From Mitsuaria sp. GD03876 (GTDB lineage: Bacteria > Pseudomonadota > Gammaproteobacteria > Burkholderiales > Burkholderiaceae_C): a stretch of DNA of 64,000 nucleotides. Every line of letters starts with the position of its first letter. The stretch's first letter is position 1. The translations under genes and the position numbers were made by a program. Below, piece after piece: positions 33,554-43,461 of this stretch. The notes beneath the pieces were generated by a model. That model made no database searches, was not told the origin of the DNA, and worked only from the letters and a program-made list of their open reading frames with translations. The stretch covers positions 18,602 through 82,601 of the forward strand of contig NZ_JAOCCU010000028.1 of NCBI RefSeq assembly GCF_029840635.1, given 5' to 3'.

Positions 33554-36355
33554 ATGGCCGAGACGCGTTCGACCTGCCCGTACTGCGGCGTCGGCTGCGG
33601 CGTGCTGATCGAGACGGCGGGCGAGGGCGCGCAGGCGCGCGTCGTCGGCGTGCGCGGCGATCCGGCGCATCCGGCCAACTTCGGCCGGCTGTGCACCAAG
33701 GGTTCCACGCTGCACCTGACGGCGACGCCGCTGGTGCGGGAGCAGCAGCGGCTGCTGCGGCCGGCCTGGCGGCCCACCCGCGACGAGCCGCTCCAGCCGC
33801 AGGACTGGGACACGACCACGCAGCGCATCGCCGACCAGCTGCTGGCGATCCGCGCGCAGCACGGGCCGGACGCGATCGGCTTCTACATCTCCGGGCAGCT
33901 GCTGACCGAGGACTACCACGCGTTCAACAAGCTGGCGCGCGGGCTGGTCGGCACCAACAACATCGACAGCAACTCGCGGCTGTGCATGAGCTCGGCGGTG
34001 GTCGGCTACAAGCAGTCGCTCGGCGCCGACGCGCCGCCCGCCTGCTACGAAGACCTGGAGCGCACGGACTGCCTGTTCATCGCCGGCTCCAACACGGCCT
34101 GGGCGCATCCGATCCTGTTCCGCCGCATCGAGGCCGCCCATCAGGCGCGGCCGGAGATGAAGATCGTCGTCGTCGATCCGCGCCGCACCGAGACGGCGGA
34201 GTTCGCCGACCTGCACCTGGCGCTGAAGCCGGGCAGCGACGTCGCGCTGTTCCACGGGATGCTGCACGCGGCGATCTGGGAGGGCTGGATCGACGCGGCC
34301 TTCATCGAGGCGCACACCGCGGGTTTCGCCGCGCTGAAGGCGCTGGTCCGCACGATGACGCCGAGCGAATCGGCGCGGCTCACCGGGCTGCGCGAGGACC
34401 AGATCCTGCAGGCGGCGCAGTGGTTCGCGCAGTCGCCGTCGACGCTGTCGCTGTACTGCATGGGCCTGAACCAGAGCAGCAGCGGCGCGGCGAAGAACAC
34501 CGCGCTGATCAACCTCCATCTGGCCACGGGCCAGATCGGGCGGGCGGGGGCGGGGCCGTTCTCGCTGACCGGCCAGCCCAACGCGATGGGCGGGCGCGAG
34601 AGCGGCGGCATGGCCACGCTGCTGCCCGGTCACCGCGATCCAGGCAACGCCGCGCACCGCGAGGAAGTGGCCGCGCTGTGGGGCGTCGACGCGATGCCGG
34701 AGCGGCCCGGGAAGACGGCGGTCGAGCTGTTCCAGGCGGCGGCGCGCGGCGAGCTCAAGGCGCTGTGGATCGCCTGCACGAATCCGGCGCAGTCGATGCC
34801 CGACCAGGCGCTGGTGCGCGAGGCGCTGGCGCGTTGCGAGCTGGTGATCCTGCAGGAGGCCTTCGCGGGCACGGCGACGGCGGAGTTTGCCGATGTCGTG
34901 CTGCCGGCGACGACGTGGGCGGAGAAGGACGGCACCGTCACCAACAGCGAGCGGCGCATCAGCCGGGTCCGCGCGGTGCTGCCGCCGGCCGGCGAGGCGC
35001 GCGCGGACTGGCGCATCGTGCGGGACGTGGCGCGGCGCCTCGAGGCGGTGCTGCGCCCGGGGCGGGAGAGCCTGTTCGCCTGGGAGCGGCCGGAGCAGCC
35101 GTGGCTGGAGCATCGCGAGGCGACGCGCGGGCGGGACCTCGACATCGGCGGGCTGAGCTACGGGATGCTCGAGGACGCGCCGCGGCAATGGCCGTGGCCC
35201 GAGGGTGCTTCCGGCGGGCGGGAGCGGCTGTACGAGGACCGCGTGTTCGCCCATGCCGACGGCCGGGCGCGCTTCATCGCCAAGGCGTTCCAGCCGCCGG
35301 CGGAGACGCAGGACGCGGCGTTCCCGCTGGCCTTGAACACGGGAAGGCTGCGCGACCAGTGGCACGGCATGAGCCGCAGCGGCACGGTCGCGCGGCTCTT
35401 CGCCGGCGAGCCGGCGCCGGCCCTGTCGATGCATCCGCAGGACATCGCGCGGCGCGGGCTGGAGGCCGGCGCGCTGGTGCGGGTGCGGTCGCGGCGCGGG
35501 CCGCTGATCGTGCCGTTGCGCGCGGACGAGAGCGTCGGCCCGCAGCGCGCCTGGCTGCCGATGCACTGGGGCAGCGAGTTCCTCGGCGGGCGCGGCCAGC
35601 TGGGCATCAACGCGCTGACGCAGCCGGCGTATTGCCCGGACGCGCGGCAGCCGGAGCTGAAATTCGCCGCGGTCGCGGTCGAGGCGGTGAGCTTGCCCTG
35701 GCGGGTGGTCGGCGCGGCCTGGGTACGGCCGGGCGAAGGCGCCGCGCTGCGCGCGCAGCTGCGGGTGCTGATGGACCAGGCCGACTACGCCTGCTGCCTG
35801 CCGGGCCCGGCGCAGGATGCGCTCGAGGGCTGGAGCCTGGAGCTGGCGTTCGCCGAGCCGCCGCCTGCGCCGGTGGTGCAGGCCTTGTCGACGGTGCTGC
35901 AACTCAATGGCGTCGGCGTGCTGCGCTACGCGGATGGGCGGCGCGGCCGCAGCCGTTTCCTGCGGCTGGATGGCGAAGGCGCGCAGGCGCGGCTGCAGGC
36001 GGTGTTGCGGGTCGGCGAGGGCGCGGAAGGCGCGTGGCTCGATGCGCTGTGGCGGGAGCGCGCGCCGGTCGCGCCCTTCGGGCGACGGCTGCTGGCGCCG
36101 GACGCGGAACAGCCCGCGGTGGCGGCCAGTCCGCAGGTCTGCAATTGCTTCAACGTCCGCGAGGACGCGATCGCGGCCTGCCTGACGCGGCTGCCCGACG
36201 GCGCGCCGGACGCGCGGCTCGCGGCGCTGCAAGGCGAGTTGCGGTGCGGCACGCAATGCGGCTCGTGCCTGCCGGCGCTGCGCCGGATGGTCCAGAACGT
36301 TCCGCCGGCCGCCGTGGCGGCGCCGGCTTCGAAGGCAGTGAAGGAAGCGACATGA
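33554..36355 (+). CDS. nasA: assimilatory nitrate reductase catalytic subunit
   Basis: 933 residues. An N-terminal [4Fe-4S] site (TCPYCGVGCGV ... GRLCTKG) is followed by the molybdopterin-binding DMSO-reductase-type domains (NNIDSNSRLCMSSAVVGYKQSLG; GQIGRAGAGPFSLTGQPNAMGGRE; NTGRLRDQWHGMSRSG). A C-terminal BFD-like [2Fe-2S] domain is near 860-925 (CNCFNVREDAI ... CGTQCGSC), as in NasA/NarB types that take electrons through this domain. It reduces nitrate to nitrite in the cytoplasm using bis-MGD molybdenum. No separate NasC diaphorase is in the window. Confidence 0.95.
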   Translation: MAETRSTCPYCGVGCGVLIETAGEGAQARVVGVRGDPAHPANFGRLCTKGSTLHLTATPLVREQQRLLRPAWRPTRDEPLQPQDWDTTTQRIADQLLAIRAQHGPDAIGFYISGQLLTEDYHAFNKLARGLVGTNNIDSNSRLCMSSAVVGYKQSLGADAPPACYEDLERTDCLFIAGSNTAWAHPILFRRIEAAHQARPEMKIVVVDPRRTETAEFADLHLALKPGSDVALFHGMLHAAIWEGWIDAAFIEAHTAGFAALKALVRTMTPSESARLTGLREDQILQAAQWFAQSPSTLSLYCMGLNQSSSGAAKNTALINLHLATGQIGRAGAGPFSLTGQPNAMGGRESGGMATLLPGHRDPGNAAHREEVAALWGVDAMPERPGKTAVELFQAAARGELKALWIACTNPAQSMPDQALVREALARCELVILQEAFAGTATAEFADVVLPATTWAEKDGTVTNSERRISRVRAVLPPAGEARADWRIVRDVARRLEAVLRPGRESLFAWERPEQPWLEHREATRGRDLDIGGLSYGMLEDAPRQWPWPEGASGGRERLYEDRVFAHADGRARFIAKAFQPPAETQDAAFPLALNTGRLRDQWHGMSRSGTVARLFAGEPAPALSMHPQDIARRGLEAGALVRVRSRRGPLIVPLRADESVGPQRAWLPMHWGSEFLGGRGQLGINALTQPAYCPDARQPELKFAAVAVEAVSLPWRVVGAAWVRPGEGAALRAQLRVLMDQADYACCLPGPAQDALEGWSLELAFAEPPPAPVVQALSTVLQLNGVGVLRYADGRRGRSRFLRLDGEGAQARLQAVLRVGEGAEGAWLDALWRERAPVAPFGRRLLAPDAEQPAVAASPQVCNCFNVREDAIAACLTRLPDGAPDARLAALQGELRCGTQCGSCLPALRRMVQNVPPAAVAAPASKAVKEAT

Positions 36356-37302
36356 CCTCCCACGATGATCGTTCCGAGATGGCGCCGATGGCTGGTCGAC
36401 GCCTCGGCGCCGACCGACCCCGCGACACCCACGGCGCGGCGCGTGCGCCGAGTGACGCGGTGCTTCGCGCGGGCGCGCGGGTCCCGTGCGTCGCGCTGGT
36501 CGGCGCCGGGCCGGGCGATCCCGAGTTGCTGACGGTGAAGGCGTTCAAGCGCTTGCAGGAGGCGGAGGTCGTGCTGACGGACGACCTCGTCGACGCGCGC
36601 GTGCTGGCGTGCCTGCCGGCGTCGGCACGGGTGCTGCGGGTCGGCAAGCGCGGCGGGTGCGTGTCGACGGAACAGCGCTTCATCCATGAGCTGATGATCC
36701 GAGAGGCGCGTGCCGGCGCGCGCGTCGTGCGGCTGAAGGGCGGGGATCCGTTCGTGTTCGGGCGTGGCGGCGAGGAGGTCGACGCGCTGCGGGAGGCGGG
36801 GATCGACGTCGAGGTGATCAATGGGTTGTCGGCCGGCCTGGCGGCGCCAGCGTCGGTGGGCGTGCCGGTGACGGACCGGCGCTGCACGCCGGGGGTGGCC
36901 TTCGTGACGGGCCACAACGGCGAGCACGGCATCGCGCCGGACTGGGCGGCGCTGGCGCGCAGCCGGCTGACGCTGGTGGTCTACATGGGCCTGGCGCGCG
37001 CGGCGGAGATCGCGGCGGCGCTGACGGCGGGCGGGCTCGACGCGGCGACGCCAGCGGTGATCGTCAGCGCGGCGCACACGCCTCGCCAGCGCGAATGCTT
37101 CACGACGCTGGCCGACCTGCCGGCCGCGATCGCGCGCGAGGGGCTGCCGAGCCCGGCGCTGCTGGTGATCGGCGAGGTGGTGGCGTTGTCGCCGCGGTGG
37201 CGGGAGGAGGCGGGGTTGGAGGTGGCGATGGAGCGGAGCGAGTTCACGCCGCCAGCGCGTCGACTTCCTCGACCAACTGATCGCCATGCATTTGCAGGAT
37301 GA
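36352..37302 (+). CDS. cobA: uroporphyrinogen-III C-methyltransferase
   Basis: 316 residues from an ATG overlapping the nasA stop. The SUMT core is VALVGAGPGDPELLTVKAFKRLQEAEVV, then LPASARVLRVGKRGG, VVRLKGGDPFVFGRGGEEV and GLAAPASVGVPVTDRR. It uses SAM to make precorrin-2, the first step to siroheme, which NirB needs. The first ~45 residues are a non-conserved extension. The last ~20 codons overlap the 3-prime end of the convergent higA gene by 59 bases. Confidence 0.92.
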   Translation: MTSHDDRSEMAPMAGRRLGADRPRDTHGAARAPSDAVLRAGARVPCVALVGAGPGDPELLTVKAFKRLQEAEVVLTDDLVDARVLACLPASARVLRVGKRGGCVSTEQRFIHELMIREARAGARVVRLKGGDPFVFGRGGEEVDALREAGIDVEVINGLSAGLAAPASVGVPVTDRRCTPGVAFVTGHNGEHGIAPDWAALARSRLTLVVYMGLARAAEIAAALTAGGLDAATPAVIVSAAHTPRQRECFTTLADLPAAIAREGLPSPALLVIGEVVALSPRWREEAGLEVAMERSEFTPPARRLPRPTDRHAFAG

Positions 37303-37591
37303 CCTCGATGTCGTACTGCGCCTGGAGGTTGAGCCAGAACCTGGGATCGACGCCGAACGCGAGTCCGAGTCGGACGGCGGTGTCCGCGGAGATCGAGCGC
37401 AGGCCGGCGCAGATCTCGTCGATGCGGCGCTGCTGCACGCCGATCGCCTTGGCCACGCGATAACGCGTCAGTCCGAGCGGCTCGATGAACTCGGACATCA
37501 GGATGCTGCCTGGATGGACCGGATCGAGGCGACGTCCCGTCGTGATGTCGCTGAAGTCGATCTGGTTCAGCCTGTTGCGTGGAATGCTCAT
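37244..37591 (-). CDS. higA: HigA family antitoxin
   Basis: 115 residues. HigA-type helix-turn-helix: HPGSILMSEFIEPLGLTRYRVAKAIGV, then ISADTAVRLGLAFGVDPRFWLNLQAQYDIE. It follows the toxin gene on the same strand (order higB-higA, 30 bases apart), as usual for this family. It should bind the inverted repeat upstream of higB and neutralise HigB. Confidence 0.9.
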   Translation of the reverse strand: MSIPRNRLNQIDFSDITTGRRLDPVHPGSILMSEFIEPLGLTRYRVAKAIGVQQRRIDEICAGLRSISADTAVRLGLAFGVDPRFWLNLQAQYDIEVILQMHGDQLVEEVDALAA

Positions 37592-37621
37592 GTCTTCGTT
37601 CCGTGCTTGGTGTCGCTGGCG

Positions 37622-37903
37622 TCAGTGATAGTCGGCCACCTCGACGTCCGTGGCGATACCGTCCTTCCATCGGAAACAGATGCGCCACTGGCGGTTGACG
37701 CGGAGGCTCCATTGACCCCGGCGGTCGCCTTTGAGCAACTCCAGTCGATTGCCTGGAGGAAAACGCAAGGTGTCGATTGAAGGCGCCGCATCGATGGCGC
37801 GCATCTTCTGACGGCAGAGCTGCTGAAGGTCGCGCGCCATGCCTCGAACTTCCCGACCGTCGAAGATCGCCGCCGTGCGCTTGTCGGCAAAGCTGTCGAT
37901 CAT
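37622..37903 (-). CDS. higB: HigB/RelE family toxin
   Basis: 93 residues. HigB fold: MIDSFADKRTAAIFDG, RLELLKGDRRGQWSLRVNRQWRICFRWKDG, VEVADYH. The basic and aromatic residues (R-x-NRQWRICF, final DYH) match the ribosome-dependent mRNA interferase group. First gene of the higBA operon. Confidence 0.92.
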   Translation of the reverse strand: MIDSFADKRTAAIFDGREVRGMARDLQQLCRQKMRAIDAAPSIDTLRFPPGNRLELLKGDRRGQWSLRVNRQWRICFRWKDGIATDVEVADYH

Positions 37904-37905
37904 TT

Positions 37906-37926
37906 TAGTATCGGTTCGCGATACTA
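37906..37926. promoter_or_regulatory. inverted repeat, likely HigA operator
   Basis: An 8-bp inverted repeat tagtatcg / cgatacta around gttcg begins three bases upstream of the higB ATG. It is the only A/T-rich symmetric element here, and HigA proteins autorepress through such sites. Confidence 0.65.
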
Positions 37927-38115
37927 GTCACGCAAGAGATGGTCTCTTGATGACGCGGCATCGCTTGCCTCCGCAGGGATTGAGAGGCAATCAGCCTACG
38001 GGCGCGCGATCAGGGTTCGGCTCGAAGTGGATGCCAAATCGCTCCACGGTTGCGCCGGATCAACAGGTCCCTCAATCCGGAGGAGGTCGTGTTGCTCGGG
38101 CGCCCCACTGGGGGA

Positions 38116-39288
38116 TCACGCGTCGCCGCCGCGTTCCAGGCTGCGTAGCCTGAGCATGATCAGCATGCCGACGGCGAGCACCGCCGCGGTCAGCCAGGGC
38201 GAGGCGAGGTAGCTCCCGCTGGCTTGCGCCATCGCGCCGGCGAGCGCCGGCGCGGTGACCTGCGCGACGCCGTAGCTGAGCGTCAGGCGCGCCATCGCCT
38301 TGCCGGGGTTGCCGGGCGAGCGCCGGCCCACGAGCGCGAGCGTCAGGCTCACCAGGCCGATGAAGGTGGCGCCGTAAAGCACCGCGCCAGCCAGCGCCGC
38401 GGGCAGGCTGCCCGAGAGCGCCGGCAGCACCACGCCGACGATCTGCAGCGCGAAGGCTGCGAGCAGCGCGTTCAGGTCGCCGAGGCGGCGCGCGACGCGG
38501 TCCCACAGGAACACGGCGGGCGTCGCGGCGAGGCCCACCAGCAGCCAGGCCCATGGGCCCTTGCCGTGGAGCAGCGGCTGGCGTTCGACGATGGCGACGG
38601 TGAAGGTGGCGCTGATGACGAAGCCCCAGCCGGCGCAGAAGTAGCCGGCGATCATCCAGCGCATCCATCGGGTGCTGGGAGCACCGGCTGCGAGCGCGAC
38701 GGTCACCGGCGGCGGGACGGGCGGACGCCACCACCAGGTCAGCACCAGCAACGGCACGCCGATGACGACGAAGCCCCACCAGTGGCCGGCCCAGTCGAGC
38801 GCGAGCCGGTCCATCGCCATCGCGCCGAGCGCCGACACGACGATGCCCAGCCCCAGGCCCATGAAGTGAACGCCGAGTTCGGGGCGCTTGCCGGCGCGCA
38901 TCAGGAAGCCGAGCACCAGGCCGGAGCCCAGCAGCATGCCGGCGGCACCGCTCAGGCCGCCGAGGTAGCGCGACAGCGCCCACAGCGCGAGGTTGGGCGC
39001 CAGCGGCATCAGCGCGGTCGCGACGAGGCCGAGCAACATGCCCCAGAAGTACAGGCGCGATCGCCAGCGCGGGTCGTCGATGAGCGCGGCGAGCACCGCG
39101 CCGCTCATGTAGCCGGCGTAGTTGATCGCCGCGAGCGTGCCGCCCATCGCGTCGCCGAGGCCGGCCTGCTGCTGCATCAACGGCAGCACCGGCGTGTACG
39201 CGAAGCGCGCCAGGCCGATGCTGAGGATCAGGCCGGCGATGCCGCCGGTCGACACCTGCCAGGTGCGGAGGAGGGGGGCATCACGCAT
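38116..39288 (-). CDS. YbfB/YjiJ family MFS transporter
   Basis: 390 residues with about twelve membrane helices. The start GGIAGLILSIGLARFAYTPVLPLMQQQAGL and NYAGYMSGAVLAAL are typical of the YbfB/YjiJ group. These transporters are of mostly unknown substrate and are often annotated as putative sugar or drug efflux pumps. It lies between two toxin-antitoxin pairs on the same strand. No partner regulator is seen. Confidence 0.85.
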   Translation of the reverse strand: MRDAPLLRTWQVSTGGIAGLILSIGLARFAYTPVLPLMQQQAGLGDAMGGTLAAINYAGYMSGAVLAALIDDPRWRSRLYFWGMLLGLVATALMPLAPNLALWALSRYLGGLSGAAGMLLGSGLVLGFLMRAGKRPELGVHFMGLGLGIVVSALGAMAMDRLALDWAGHWWGFVVIGVPLLVLTWWWRPPVPPPVTVALAAGAPSTRWMRWMIAGYFCAGWGFVISATFTVAIVERQPLLHGKGPWAWLLVGLAATPAVFLWDRVARRLGDLNALLAAFALQIVGVVLPALSGSLPAALAGAVLYGATFIGLVSLTLALVGRRSPGNPGKAMARLTLSYGVAQVTAPALAGAMAQASGSYLASPWLTAAVLAVGMLIMLRLRSLERGGDA

Positions 39289-39358
39289 GACGGCGTTACG
39301 CGGCCAGAGCGCCGATTCGCGCCGGAGGTCGATCGAGGGCGCTCATGGCTTTGCTCCG

Positions 39359-39679
39359 TCAATGCTCGTGAAAGCGACTTGGAATGTCGCGCCGTTCGTG
39401 GATGACCCGCACGATGTGCGCCGAGCCGTGTCGATCCAGATAGAACACGAGATGAGGGAACTTCGTCAGGCGCCAGGTGCGCACGTCGGTGACCTCAAGC
39501 AGTCGCCGATAGCGCGGAGATCCAGTGCCGGGCGCTCGAGCGATGTGGCGCAGGGCGCGCGTCACTTCCGCTTGGAGCGCCTCCGCGGGAAGGGCTCCAC
39601 CTTCCTCCTGGTAATAAGCCCGGATCTCGTGCAGGTCCCTGGCGGCCTGCGGATGAAGAAAGAGGCGTTTGCCCGTCAT
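39359..39679 (-). CDS. RelE/ParE family toxin
   Basis: 106 residues from ATG 39679. ParE-type fold: HPQAARDLHEIRAYYQEEGG, ALRHIARAPGTGSPRYRRL, TWRLTKFPHLVFYLDRHGSAHIVRVIHERRDI. Its start overlaps the antitoxin stop (ATGA), the usual coupled order antitoxin-toxin. ParE toxins poison gyrase and RelE toxins cut mRNA; which applies cannot be told here. Confidence 0.85.
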   Translation of the reverse strand: MTGKRLFLHPQAARDLHEIRAYYQEEGGALPAEALQAEVTRALRHIARAPGTGSPRYRRLLEVTDVRTWRLTKFPHLVFYLDRHGSAHIVRVIHERRDIPSRFHEH

Positions 39680-40002
39680 TGCGTCGCCTCCCCGGATGCC
39701 CATTTCCGTGCTTCCTCATCGAGGATCCTGCCGAGATCGAGATACCCGCTTTCGATCTCGATGGGCGGTCCGGACCGAATGCCGTCGAGAAGCATGTCCT
39801 GCATCTTCTGGCGGTCCATCTCCATGCCGAGGAGTTCGGAGACGTAGTCATCGACGGACTCGAAGCCTCCGCGCTCGACCTGCCTGTCGAGGAAGGCGAT
39901 CTGCGCCTCGGTGAGCGTGAACGTCCTGGTCGGCATGAAGTCGTCGGGCAAAGGAGGTGGCGCAGTATGGCCGTGATGGCTGTGGTGGGAGAACGGGGTC
40001 AT
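39676..40002 (-). CDS. ParD-like ribbon-helix-helix antitoxin
   Basis: 108 residues from ATG 40002, which has a GAGGG ribosome site. ATG 39936 (MPTRTFTLTEAQIAFLDRQV) would give the usual 86-residue ParD length. The ribbon-helix-helix is TRTFTLTEAQIAFLDRQVERGGFESVDDYVSELLGME. The C-terminal part should wrap the toxin. The extra N-terminus is His-rich (FSHHSHHGHT). It forms an operon with the RelE/ParE toxin. Confidence 0.82.
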   Translation of the reverse strand: MTPFSHHSHHGHTAPPPLPDDFMPTRTFTLTEAQIAFLDRQVERGGFESVDDYVSELLGMEMDRQKMQDMLLDGIRSGPPIEIESGYLDLGRILDEEARKWASGEATQ

Positions 40003-40076
40003 GACGTGCCCTCGAAGTGAAGAGGGCGATCAGCCTAAGCCCGGGTCAATCGACAACCGACCCTGTCAGACGGCAA

Positions 40077-40101
40077 AACGGCCTCGATTCACGAGGCCGT
40101 T
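40077..40101 (-). terminator. intrinsic terminator of the chemoreceptor gene
   Basis: A 10-bp perfect stem (aacggcctcg / cgaggccgtt) with a 5-base loop. On the minus strand it is followed by TTTTG. It sits 9 bases after the stop at 40110. Confidence 0.8.
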
Positions 40102-40109
40102 GATGACGG

Positions 40110-41870
40110 TCAAAAGGTCTCCCAATCGTCCCCGGGCGCCGACGTCGCGCTGGGGCCGGATGGCGCGGAAGGCGCCGCCTTCGTGGCAGGCGCGGGGGCA
40201 GGCGTTGCCCTGGCGAGCGGCTTGGCCGGCGCCTTCGCCGCGGGCGTCCGGGCCGCCGGGGGCTTCGTGGTCCCGGCCCGGGCCGCAGTCGATGCCGTGC
40301 TCACGGCCGCCACCTCGCCGTCCTTCGGCTTGGGATCGCTGACCTTGAAGTGCCCCACCAGCGCGGTGAGCTTGCGCGCCTGCTCGCTGAGCGACTCGGC
40401 CGCGGCCGCGGACTCCTCGACCAGCGCGGCGTTCTGCTGCGTCATCTGGTCCAGCTGCGCCACCGATCCGTTGACGTTGCCGATGCCCTGGCTCTGTTCC
40501 ACCGTGCTGGCGCTGATCTCGCCGATGATGTCCGACACCCGCTGCACGCTCGCGACGATCTCCGTCATCGTCGCCCCCGCGTCGCGCACCAGCTGCGAGC
40601 CGGCCTCGGCCTTGTTCACGCTGTCGCCGATCAGCGCCTTGATCTCCCGCGCCGCCTGCGCGCTGCGCTGCGCCAGCGCCCGCACCTCGGAGGCCACCAC
40701 CGCGAAGCCCTTGCCGTGCTCGCCGGCGCGCGCGGCCTCGACCGCCGCGTTCAGCGCCAGGATGTTGGTCTGGAACGCGATCCCGTCGATCGTGCCGATG
40801 ATGTCGTTGATCTTCTTGGCCGACGCGTCGATCTGCGCCATCGTGCCCACCACCTCGCCCACCACCGTGCCGCCGCGCTCGGCCACCTCGGCCGCGCTGC
40901 CGGCCAGCTGGTTGGCGGTGCGCGCGCTGTCGGCGCTCTGCTGCACCGTGCCGGTGAGCTGCGCCAGCGAGGACGCCGCCTGCTGCAGGTTGGACGCCGT
41001 CTGCTCGGTGCGCTGGCTCAGGTCCTGGTTGCCGCTGGCGATCTCCTGGCTGGCGGTCTGCATGCCGTCGGCGCTGGCCCGCACCTCGCGGATCACCTTG
41101 CGCAGCGAGCTCTTCATCGCCGCCAGCGCCCGCTGCACGTCGCCGATCTCGTCGTTGTTGTAGTCGCGCTCGACGTGGAACAGGTCGCCCTCGCCGATGC
41201 GCTCGGCCTCGGCCATCAGCGACTTCAGCGGCGTCGAGATCGTGCGCACGAAATACGCCGTGGCCAGCGCCAGCAGGCCGACGATCACCGACATCAGCGC
41301 CGCCACGCCCCAGACGGTGCGCATGCGCTCGGCGCCGGCGGCCTCGCGCAGCCCGGCCGAACGCTGCTGCTGCAACGCCACGAATTCCTGCTGCGCCACC
41401 AGGTACTGCTCGATCGCCGGCACGACCTGCGCCTGCAGCGCCTTGTGCGAGCCCTCGATGTCGCCGCCCGCCTTGAGCTTGGCGGCCTCGTTGCGCGCGG
41501 CGATGTAGGCCTTGCGCCGATCGGCGATCTTGCCCATCGCGGCCTTGTCCTCGTCGCCGTCGGCCAGCGCCTCGAGCTGCTTCTGGATCTCGTTGATCGA
41601 CTCGGTGGTGCGGGCGATGTCGCCCTTCATCGCGTCGGCGACGGCGTTGTCGTTGGCGGCCAGGCCGGCCTGCACGCGGCTCGCGTTGGCCTCGGTCAGG
41701 CCGCGCCAGCGCAGCGCGAGCTCGAAGCGCTGCTGCTGCTTCTCCTGTGTCACCTGCGCGACGGCCAGCAGCGCGCGGGTACGGGAGGCGGCCCCCAGCG
41801 ACATCGCGACCGTCATGACGGCCATGACGGCGACGGGGATCCAGAGGCGCGTGGCGATGGAGAACTTCAT
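40110..41870 (-). CDS. methyl-accepting chemotaxis protein with CheR tether
   Basis: 586 residues from ATG 41870. TM1 is at ~9-30, a four-helix-bundle periplasmic domain at ~30-190, and TM2 at ~190-212. HAMP follows, with signalling tip [21 protein letters not shown] ~75-residue Ala/Pro/Lys-rich flexible linker ends in DDWETF. The final WETF corresponds to the NWETF-type pentapeptide that docks CheR/CheB. The other two receptors in the window lack it, so this one may assist their methylation. Ligand unknown. Confidence 0.92.
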   Translation of the reverse strand: MKFSIATRLWIPVAVMAVMTVAMSLGAASRTRALLAVAQVTQEKQQQRFELALRWRGLTEANASRVQAGLAANDNAVADAMKGDIARTTESINEIQKQLEALADGDEDKAAMGKIADRRKAYIAARNEAAKLKAGGDIEGSHKALQAQVVPAIEQYLVAQQEFVALQQQRSAGLREAAGAERMRTVWGVAALMSVIVGLLALATAYFVRTISTPLKSLMAEAERIGEGDLFHVERDYNNDEIGDVQRALAAMKSSLRKVIREVRASADGMQTASQEIASGNQDLSQRTEQTASNLQQAASSLAQLTGTVQQSADSARTANQLAGSAAEVAERGGTVVGEVVGTMAQIDASAKKINDIIGTIDGIAFQTNILALNAAVEAARAGEHGKGFAVVASEVRALAQRSAQAAREIKALIGDSVNKAEAGSQLVRDAGATMTEIVASVQRVSDIIGEISASTVEQSQGIGNVNGSVAQLDQMTQQNAALVEESAAAAESLSEQARKLTALVGHFKVSDPKPKDGEVAAVSTASTAARAGTTKPPAARTPAAKAPAKPLARATPAPAPATKAAPSAPSGPSATSAPGDDWETF

Positions 41871-42056
41871 CGGTCCGGGGTCTCGCGGGTTGGGGTCGAC
41901 GGCGGCGCCCCGGGATGGGGCGGCGGGCGTCGATCCCATCCTAATTCGGCCGATGGGGGCACCGACTTGAGGACAAACACTGCTAACCTGCCGCCCAGAC
42001 CGCGTCCGGCGCCGCCAATTTCCCGAAGAACTCCTCGGATCGACCGCCCCCCGCCC

Positions 42057-42839
42057 ATGAGTTTCCTGGCCATCGACATCGGCAATACCCGCCTCAAGTG
42101 GGCGCTCTACGCGAGCCCCCAGCCCGGCAGCGCGATGCTGGCGCACGGCGCGCAGTTCCTGGAGAACATCGAACAGCTCGTCGAGCACGACTGGGCGCGG
42201 CTGCCGGTGGCGCCGGGCAGCATGCTCGGCAGCAACGTGGCCGGCGACGCGATGCGGCATCGCGTCGAGGAGCAGATGGAGGAGCTGTGGGACATCGAGC
42301 CGCGCTGGGTGGCGTCGTCCGCGCAGGGCGGCGGCGTGACCAACGGCTACGACCATCCGGGCCGCCTGGGCGCGGACCGCTTCGTGGCGCTGATCGGCGC
42401 GCGGCATCACGTGCTGTCGCGCATGCGCGGGCAGGCGGCGCGCCCGGCGCTGGTGGTGATGGTCGGCACGGCGGTGACGGTCGACGCGCTCGATGCCGAC
42501 GGGCGATTCCTGGGCGGGCTGATCCTGCCCGGCCACGGGATCATGCTGCGCGCGCTGGAAGGCGGCACCGCGGGCCTGCGCGTGCCCACCGGCGAGGTGC
42601 GGGAGTTCCCGACCAACACCTCGGACGCGCTCACCAGCGGCGGCAACTATGCGATCGCCGGCGCGATCGAGCGCATGCAGCGGCACATCGTCAAGCGCTG
42701 CGGGCAGGCGCCGGTCACGCTGATGACCGGCGGCGCGGGCTGGAAGGTCTCGCCGGCGCTGGACATTCCCCACGAGCTGATCGACTCGCTGATCTTCGAC
42801 GGCCTGCTGGCGCTGCAGGCGCATCGGCTGGCGCTCTGA
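42057..42839 (+). CDS. coaX: type III pantothenate kinase
   Basis: 260 residues. Motifs of Coa[15 protein letters not shown] (ATP phosphate loop), [18 protein letters not shown] (GADR), [27 protein letters not shown] and [20 protein letters not shown]. It catalyses the first step of coenzyme A synthesis, needs a monovalent cation, and is not feedback inhibited by CoA. It is divergent from the chemoreceptor over a 186-base region holding both promoters. Confidence 0.93.
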   Translation: MSFLAIDIGNTRLKWALYASPQPGSAMLAHGAQFLENIEQLVEHDWARLPVAPGSMLGSNVAGDAMRHRVEEQMEELWDIEPRWVASSAQGGGVTNGYDHPGRLGADRFVALIGARHHVLSRMRGQAARPALVVMVGTAVTVDALDADGRFLGGLILPGHGIMLRALEGGTAGLRVPTGEVREFPTNTSDALTSGGNYAIAGAIERMQRHIVKRCGQAPVTLMTGGAGWKVSPALDIPHELIDSLIFDGLLALQAHRLAL

Positions 42840-42871
42840 GCGCCGGCCGGGCCTGATGGCGCCCGGCCCGC

Positions 42872-43291
42872 TCAGCGCTGCACCACCTGCTTGCTCTGGA
42901 AGTCCACCGGCACCGACGTGTGCTGATGGACCGCGCGCCAGCGGTCGCCGTCGCGGCGCAGCAGCAGCGTCAGCCGGTTCTCGGTCGAGCGCATCGGCTG
43001 GCCGTCGGCGTCGAGCGCGGCGAACTCCAGCGTCGCCACGCCACCCGCGAACGATGCGTCGCCCCAGGCCTGGACGTCCTTCGCGGTGACCCGCACCCGC
43101 ACGTCGCGGATGCCCTCGAACCAGCCGGCGATCATGCCGGACCAGTCCTCCCGGCTGTCGCATTGCCAGCGGTCCCAGCTGTCGAAGACGTGCATGTCCT
43201 CGGCGTACAGCGCCATGAAGCGCGCATGGTCGCGATCGAAGACGGCGGCCGCGTAGTCGCGGAGGAAGGCGTGGATGGGGGTATCGGTCAT
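42872..43291 (-). CDS. NTF2-like / SnoaL-like (DUF4440-type) protein
   Basis: 139 residues from ATG 43291. The cone-fold pattern is [36 protein letters not shown], then [12 protein letters not shown] and [30 protein letters not shown]. This large fold includes ketosteroid isomerases and many uncharacterised proteins. Specific function cannot be told. It is convergent with coaX. Confidence 0.75.
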   Translation of the reverse strand: MTDTPIHAFLRDYAAAVFDRDHARFMALYAEDMHVFDSWDRWQCDSREDWSGMIAGWFEGIRDVRVRVTAKDVQAWGDASFAGGVATLEFAALDADGQPMRSTENRLTLLLRRDGDRWRAVHQHTSVPVDFQSKQVVQR

Positions 43292-43461
43292 CGGGGCGCT
43301 CCTGGAGGGTGATCGTTCCATCAGCCACGACGAATGCCGGGGGCGGGAATCGACAGCCGCGGCACCCGGCAGGCGTCGCGCCTGTCCCTTCGCCACGGGA
43401 CGGCGGGCCCGACGCCCTGCATGTGACACTGCCCGCGTCCGTTCACTCCAGGGAGCATCGA

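Noticed and set aside
33691..36351. Long plus-strand frame upstream of and continuous with cobA
   Set aside because: It overlaps nasA in another frame and has Ala/Gly/Arg-rich nonsense sequence. Only the part from 36352 is SUMT, so I start cobA there.
40110..43328. A 1072-codon minus-strand frame that would fuse upstream sequence to the chemoreceptor
   Set aside because: The upstream portion covers coaX and the NTF2-like gene in the wrong frame. The receptor starts at 41870 with its first membrane helix.
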